Assembly (NCBI GenBank): GCA_040506775.1
Contig: JBEVWC010000005.1
Location: forward strand, 1 to 64,000
Origin: Thiodiazotropha sp040506775
GTDB taxonomy: Bacteria > Pseudomonadota > Gammaproteobacteria > Chromatiales > Chromatiaceae
Direction of reading: 5' to 3'
Length of the DNA: 64,000 nt
Made by a program: the position numbers and the translations under genes. This document shows, piece after piece, positions 59,751-64,000 of the stretch (positions are counted from its first letter, which is position 1; each line of letters starts with the position of its first letter). The notes beneath the pieces are model-generated. The model had not been told where the DNA came from, did no database searches, and saw only the letters and a program-made list of their open reading frames with translations.

Positions 59751-60829
59751 AGCTCAAGGTTCTGCTGTTGTGCCGTTATCCCCGGCTAGGCGCCAGCAGT
59801 CGCCTGCGCTCCTATCAGTATCTGCCACTGCTCGCGGAGGCCGGCATCGATGTCACGGTTTTACCTCTGTTCGATGAGGCCTATCTGCAGCGTTTCTATG
59901 CTACGGGCGCCAAGCGCCCCAGTGATCTTGCGCGTGCCTACCTGGTTCGCCTGAGGCAGCTCCTCAGGGTGAAACGTTACGACCTGGTCTGGCTGGAGAA
60001 AGAGCTGTTTCCGTGGATGCCTGCATGGTTTGAGTGCGGCTTGCGGCGCTTGGGTGTGCCCTACCTGGTCGATTACGACGATGCGATCTTTCATCGCTAT
60101 GATCAGTCTTCATCCGCATGGGTGCGCAGATTACTGGGACACAAGATCGACCGGGTCATGGCCTGCGCGACCCTGGTGACGGCCGGCAACGCCTACCTGG
60201 CCGAGCGGGCGAAGCGTGCAGGCGCCCGGGATGTGCGCATACTGCCCACCGTGGTCGATATCACCCGCTATCCGCTGAAGCAGCATCACCAACGGAATGA
60301 ACTCACCATCGGCTGGATCGGATCACCGAGCACGGCCGGGTATCTGGAACTGATCCGGGAGCCGCTCGCCCGGCTGGCCGGTGAACATCGTTTGCGGCTC
60401 TTGATCATTGGCGCCGATGCCCTGACCATACCGGGGGTCGAAGTCGAGGCGCTGCCCTGGTCCGAAGAGCGGGAGGCGGAATTGATCCGGCAATGCGATG
60501 TGGGAGTCATGCCCTTGAAAGATGATCTGTGGGAGCGCGGTAAGTGCGGTTACAAACTGATTCAGTACCTGGCCAGCGGCCTGCCTGTGGTGGCTTCGCC
60601 GGTGGGGGTGAACCGGGAGATTGTGGAGCCCGGGGTAAACGGTTATCTGGCGGACTCGGATCCGGCCTGGGAAGCGGCGTTCACCCGCTTGATCGGCCAG
60701 CCGCAACTGCGCCGGGATCTGGGACTCATGGGGCGTGATAAAGTGCAACGGCAGTATGCCCTGGATGTGACGGCGCCGCTGTTGATCGAAGCGCTTCAGC
60801 AGGCCGCGAACGCCACGAGAGTGAACTAG
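59747..60829 (+). CDS. Family 4 (GT-B) glycosyltransferase
   Basis: The 360-aa protein has an N-terminal acceptor domain (LLLCRYPRLGASSRLRSYQYLP) and a C-terminal nucleotide-sugar domain. The latter contains IGWIGSPSTAGYLE and the E-x7-E-type region KLIQYLASGLPVVASPVG. The start is TTG at 59747, overlapping the flippase stop; a longer frame from 59642 lies inside that gene. The last two bases of its TAG stop also form the end of the MITE-like element. Confidence 0.82.
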   Translation: MKLKVLLLCRYPRLGASSRLRSYQYLPLLAEAGIDVTVLPLFDEAYLQRFYATGAKRPSDLARAYLVRLRQLLRVKRYDLVWLEKELFPWMPAWFECGLRRLGVPYLVDYDDAIFHRYDQSSSAWVRRLLGHKIDRVMACATLVTAGNAYLAERAKRAGARDVRILPTVVDITRYPLKQHHQRNELTIGWIGSPSTAGYLELIREPLARLAGEHRLRLLIIGADALTIPGVEVEALPWSEEREAELIRQCDVGVMPLKDDLWERGKCGYKLIQYLASGLPVVASPVGVNREIVEPGVNGYLADSDPAWEAAFTRLIGQPQLRRDLGLMGRDKVQRQYALDVTAPLLIEALQQAANATRVN

Positions 60830-61064
60830 TGCAGTGTCCTATATAAATCATATATTTAGACGAGGCCTATCCTGAGATGGCGTATAAATCACATCGCTCG
60901 CCCTCCGGGAAGCCACTCAAGCCACGATTGCCGCGTTGCAGCCCTTGGAAAGGGAATAGCCATTCCCTGCGGGCTGTGCCCCGAAGGAAATGCCCTTGGG
61001 GTACGCCTTGCACTCGCGGCTTGAGTGGCTTTCTAAATACATGATTTATATAGGACACTACACT
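60828..61064. mobile_element. 237-bp MITE-like element with 33-bp terminal inverted repeats
   Basis: Ends 60828-60860 and 61032-61064 are complementary at 31 of 33 bases (AGTG-C/T-AGTGTCCTATATAAATCA...). Inner arms GCCACTCAAGCC (60912-60923) and GGCTTGAGTGGC (61018-61029) add a second perfect 12-bp pair, and a GGGAAT/ATTCCC hairpin lies between. There is no open reading frame. Size, long terminal repeats and lack of coding suggest a non-autonomous transposon. It fills exactly the space between two glycosyltransferase genes. Confidence 0.7.
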
Positions 61065-61068
61065 GGCG

Positions 61069-62205
61069 ATGTCGGATCATGACCGTTTGATTTTGTTCGT
61101 AGTCAACGACGCGGGCTTTTTCCTCTCCCACCGTTTGCCTCTGGCGCTGGCCGCGCGTGACTTCGGTTTCCGTGTATGTGTGGCCACCCCTCCGGGTGAC
61201 GGGGTGGAGCAGATCGAGGCGGAGGGCCTGCTGCACTACGCCTTGCCCCTGTCCCGCAGTGGCGCCAATCCGTTTGCCGAACTGATGACCATCCGGGAAC
61301 TCTACAAGCTCTACCGCAATCTGCGCCCGAGCCTGGTGCATCATGTCACCATCAAACCCGTACTCTATGGCACCCTGGCGGCACGTCTGGCGAAGGTGCC
61401 CGCGGTGGTCAACGCCATTTCGGGGTTGGGTTTCGTATTCCTCGCCCAGGGCTGGTTCAGCGCCCTGGCCCGTGCCGCGGTGCTCAACAGCTACCGTTGG
61501 CTGTTCTCCCGGGCGGGTCTGTGGGTCATCGTGCAGAACCGGGATGACTACCGCTACCTGCTGGATGAGGAGTGTCTGAGCCAGGAGCAGCTCGAGCTGA
61601 TCCGGGGATCCGGAGTGGATCTGAAACACTTCACTCTGCGCCCGGAACCCGAGCAAGTCCCACTCGTGGTGTTGCCCGCGCGGATGCTCTGGGACAAGGG
61701 GGTGGGGGAGTTCGTGGCCGCGGCCCATAGTCTGAAACATCAGGGCGTGCAGGCGCGCTTTGCCCTGGTGGGCGGCATCGACCCGAACAATCCGGAATCG
61801 GTCCCGGCGCGTCAGCTGGCGGACTGGGCGCGGGACCGGGATATCGAATGGTGGGGGAATCGTCAGGACATGGCCGAGGTGTTCAGCCAGGCCAACATCA
61901 TCTGTCTGCCTTCCTACCGGGAGGGATTGCCCAAGGTATTGCTGGAAGCAGCGGCCAGTGGCCGTGCCATCGTGACCACGGACGTGCCGGGTTGCCGGGA
62001 GGTGGTCACGGAAGGGGACAATGGCCTTCTGGTGCCGGCCCGTGAGAGCGAACCCCTGGCCGAAGCCCTCAAACAGCTGATCCAGCAACCTCAGCTACGC
62101 CAGACCATGGGACAGAAAAGCCGGACCCTGGCTGAGCAGGAATTCTCCGTCGACCGGGTGGTGGCCCAGCATATGTCGATCTATCGGCGGGCCCTGGAAC
62201 TGTGA
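61069..62205 (+). CDS. Family 4 (GT-B) glycosyltransferase
   Basis: The 378-aa protein begins with an FFLSHRLPLALAARDFGFRV acceptor domain typical of WbpT/PglA-like GT4. It ends with the conserved CLPSYREGLPKVLLEAAASGRAIVTTDVPGCREVV. The ATG lies five bases after the MITE-like element and has no visible ribosome binding site, so expression may depend on the element or be weak. The stop overlaps the epimerase GTG. Confidence 0.85.
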   Translation: MSDHDRLILFVVNDAGFFLSHRLPLALAARDFGFRVCVATPPGDGVEQIEAEGLLHYALPLSRSGANPFAELMTIRELYKLYRNLRPSLVHHVTIKPVLYGTLAARLAKVPAVVNAISGLGFVFLAQGWFSALARAAVLNSYRWLFSRAGLWVIVQNRDDYRYLLDEECLSQEQLELIRGSGVDLKHFTLRPEPEQVPLVVLPARMLWDKGVGEFVAAAHSLKHQGVQARFALVGGIDPNNPESVPARQLADWARDRDIEWWGNRQDMAEVFSQANIICLPSYREGLPKVLLEAAASGRAIVTTDVPGCREVVTEGDNGLLVPARESEPLAEALKQLIQQPQLRQTMGQKSRTLAEQEFSVDRVVAQHMSIYRRALEL

Positions 62206-63149
62206 GCCGCCTGCTGGTCACCGGGGCTAACGGTTTTGTCGGCCGTCAGCTATGTCCTGACCTGGTGACCCGGGGTCATGAGATAAGGGCGGCCCTGCGC
62301 CGGGTTGAGCCGGGTGGTCCGGTCGCCGATCAGGTGGCGGTGGGTGACATCGATGGCAACACCGACTGGGGCGCCGCCCTCGAGGGGGTGGAGGCGGTGA
62401 TTCATCTGGCCGGTCGCGCTCATGTGATGCAGGAGACCACGGACGATCCCCTGGGTTTGTATCGTCAGGTGAATGTGGCGGGCAGTCGGCGACTGGCGCA
62501 ACAGGCCGCCGCTGCGGGGGTGCGTCGATTGATCTATCTGAGCAGTATCAAGGTGAATGGAGAGCGAACCGGGGAGCGTCCGTTTCGCGAGACGGATACC
62601 CCGGCGCCGGAAGATGCCTACGGTATCTCAAAGTGGGAGGCTGAGCAGGCATTGCAGGATGTCGCCGCGAAAACCGGCCTGGAACTGGTGATCCTGCGTC
62701 CGGTGCTGATCTATGGGCCCGGGGTCAAGGGAAACCTGCTGCGTCTCAGCGGGCTGATCCGCAGGGGTATTCCCCTGCCTTTGAAATCGGTGCACAACCG
62801 GCGCAGTCTGCTGGGTATGGGTAACCTGCTCGATTTTCTGCATCTCTGCCTGACCCATCCGGCAGCGGCCGGTGAGGTTTTCCTGGTATCCGACGGGATA
62901 GATCTCTCCACACCCCAGTTGATCCGTGAGATGTCCGAGGCCATGGGGCTAAAGCCGAGACTCTGGCCCTTCCCGACGATTTTACTGAGTGGGCTTGCCG
63001 GACTGCTTGGTCGTTCCGCGGAGGTGGAACGGCTGTGCGGCAACCTGCAGGTGGATATCGGCAAGAGCGCCCGGCTGCTGGGCTGGCATCCAGGCATCCC
63101 GGTGGTGGACGGGTTAAGGGCGATGCTGCAGGCCGGGGATTCGCAATGA
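62202..63149 (+). CDS. NAD-dependent sugar epimerase/dehydratase (SDR)
   Basis: The 315-aa extended SDR has GANGFVGRQL (TGxxGxxG-type) at residues 8-17 and the catalytic Ser with YGISKWEAE (Tyr-x3-Lys). It has no transmembrane part. This group, often called WbpP/WbpV-like or 4-epimerase/reductase, lies directly upstream of the WbpL/WecA-type transferase in Pseudomonas-like O-antigen clusters, as here. It probably makes the 4-reduced sugar (for example FucNAc or QuiNAc from the 4-keto product of the dehydratase at 21255) for initiation. GTG start overlapping the previous stop. Confidence 0.85.
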   Translation: MSRLLVTGANGFVGRQLCPDLVTRGHEIRAALRRVEPGGPVADQVAVGDIDGNTDWGAALEGVEAVIHLAGRAHVMQETTDDPLGLYRQVNVAGSRRLAQQAAAAGVRRLIYLSSIKVNGERTGERPFRETDTPAPEDAYGISKWEAEQALQDVAAKTGLELVILRPVLIYGPGVKGNLLRLSGLIRRGIPLPLKSVHNRRSLLGMGNLLDFLHLCLTHPAAAGEVFLVSDGIDLSTPQLIREMSEAMGLKPRLWPFPTILLSGLAGLLGRSAEVERLCGNLQVDIGKSARLLGWHPGIPVVDGLRAMLQAGDSQ

Positions 63150-64000
63150 TAGGGCAACTGGCGATCTGGCTCGGAGTCGCAACCGGGGTGTTCCTGTTGT
63201 CACTGCTCCTTACGGGTTGGCTGAGACGCTATGCGCTGCATCGGGGTCTGCTGGATACGCCGAATGCACGCAGTTCCCATATTCAGGTGACTCCCAGGGG
63301 CGGAGGACTGGGGTTCGTGCTGGTCTATCTGGGGTTGATGCTGCTGGTCGGAGTCTATCCGTTGCCAGGTCTTGACCCGCTTCCTCCACTCTTCTGGGCG
63401 GTGCTGCCAGGTGCCGGTCTGGTGGCGCTGATCGGCTTCATCGATGACCACCGGGATCTCTCGGCGAAACTGCGAATCCTGGTGCATCTGCTGGCAGCCA
63501 GCTGGGCTGTATGGGTACTGGAGATACCGCCTGTGCAGATACTCGATGGATCGGTGACAGAGGGTTGGTGGCTCTACCTGCTCGGCGTATTGGCACTGGT
63601 CTGGTTGTTGAATCTTTACAATTTCATGGACGGCATCGATGGCATTGCCAGTCTCGAGGCCATCTGCGTGCTACTGGGTGCATCCCTGATTCTGCTGATC
63701 AACCAGGGTGATCCCAACCAGGTGGCCTGGCTGCTGTTCCTGGCGGCCGCGGTGACGGGTTTCCTGGTGTGGAACTGGCCTCCGGCGAAGATCTTCATGG
63801 GGGATGTGGCGAGTGGATTCCTCGGTTTCAGCCTGGGGGTGTTCGCCTTGTATACCGCCTGGGGTGAGGCCATTAGCATCTGGAGCTGGATCATTCTGCT
63901 GGGGTTGTTCGTGGTGGATGCCAGCTGGACCCTGCTGATGCGCATGAGCCGGGGTGAGGCCTGGTACAAACCCCATGCCCAGCATGCCTATCAGATCCAG
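63146..64000 (+). CDS. Undecaprenyl-phosphate sugar-1-phosphate transferase, WbpL/WecA-like (partial)
   Basis: At least 285 residues, running off the window. Multiple transmembrane helices and the family motifs are visible: RSSHIQVTPRGGGLGF near 43, GFIDDHRDLSAKLR near 97, NLYNFMDGIDGIAS near 155 and FMGDVASGFLGF near 218. The DD and NxxNxxDGIDG motifs bind Mg2+ and the lipid. It starts glycan synthesis by transferring a sugar-1-phosphate to undecaprenyl phosphate. ATG overlaps the epimerase stop by four bases. The end in the window reads HAQHAYQ, near the normal C-terminal region. Confidence 0.9.
   Translation, partial: MIGQLAIWLGVATGVFLLSLLLTGWLRRYALHRGLLDTPNARSSHIQVTPRGGGLGFVLVYLGLMLLVGVYPLPGLDPLPPLFWAVLPGAGLVALIGFIDDHRDLSAKLRILVHLLAASWAVWVLEIPPVQILDGSVTEGWWLYLLGVLALVWLLNLYNFMDGIDGIASLEAICVLLGASLILLINQGDPNQVAWLLFLAAAVTGFLVWNWPPAKIFMGDVASGFLGFSLGVFALYTAWGEAISIWSWIILLGLFVVDASWTLLMRMSRGEAWYKPHAQHAYQIQ

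Noticed and set aside
1..64000. tRNA or rRNA genes
   Set aside because: None recognised on reading either strand; no cloverleaf with a CCA-adjacent T-loop GGTTCRA was seen in the intergenic regions.

Overview
The window looks like a free-living gammaproteobacterium of moderately high GC content. Supporting this are a class I (enterobacterial-type) adenylate cyclase, the lptM-dapF-DUF484-xerC arrangement, a Xanthomonas-like type II secretion operon, a YheS-type ABC-F protein, exosortase H, and dispersed palindromic repeats of the kind common in Chromatiales-like genomes. The genus is a guess; nothing in the sequence fixes it. The run of exactly 100 Ns at 57936-58035 shows this is a draft scaffold. 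Layout: (1) 318-10607 is a co-directional envelope-stress cluster: a DUF2170 (YjfI-like) protein, a PspA/IM30 protein, an unknown 109-aa protein, a YqiJ-like membrane protein, a YqiK-like flotillin, a 1762-aa AAA ATPase and a small membrane M50 metalloprotease. It is preceded by a 23-bp perfect palindrome that contains a consensus -35 box. (2) 10610-19620, minus strand, holds an FrhB-like protein, a polysaccharide pyruvyl transferase, an LPG-synthase-like flippase/membrane protein, a YfhO-like protein, lptM, dapF, DUF484 and xerC. A 607-bp repeat-bearing spacer separates the last two. (3) 19754-23183 holds exosortase H and its partner membrane protein, a tandem repeat pair, and a UDP-sugar 4,6-dehydratase. 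(4) 23248-31956 holds a vapBC toxin-antitoxin pair and a type II secretion operon gspEFGHIJKLM plus a GspC/N-like gene, without gspD. (5) 31960-41450 holds housekeeping and signalling genes: yheS, an RRM protein, a DUF2939 protein, a PAS/degenerate-GGDEF protein overlapping cyaA, a sulfotransferase with a perfect CRP-type site upstream, and an FKBP isomerase. (6) 41614-64000 is a large surface-polysaccharide region. It contains GtrB/GtrA/GT-C genes, a Wzm/Wzt ABC exporter with a glycan-binding tail, an acyltransferase, a strongly codon-biased secreted protein with its own terminator, a periplasmic isomerase, a methyltransferase/coiled-coil/double-glycosyltransferase fusion, further glycosyltransferases and methyltransferases, a Wzx-like flippase, and a WbpP/WbpL-like pair running off the end. 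How the parts fit: most of the window builds, modifies and exports the cell surface. Undecaprenyl-linked glycan initiation is at 63146, sugar nucleotide synthesis at 21255 and 62202, assembly by at least seven glycosyltransferases, and export by both an ABC (Wzm/Wzt) and a flippase route. Type II secretion and exosortase H handle secreted and sorted proteins. The stress cluster at the start probably guards the inner membrane that all of this crosses. Repeats (a probable MITE at 60828, REP-like palindromes near 21.1 kb and 57.3-58.1 kb, an 18-bp inverted-repeat element at 11571) sit at the gene junctions.
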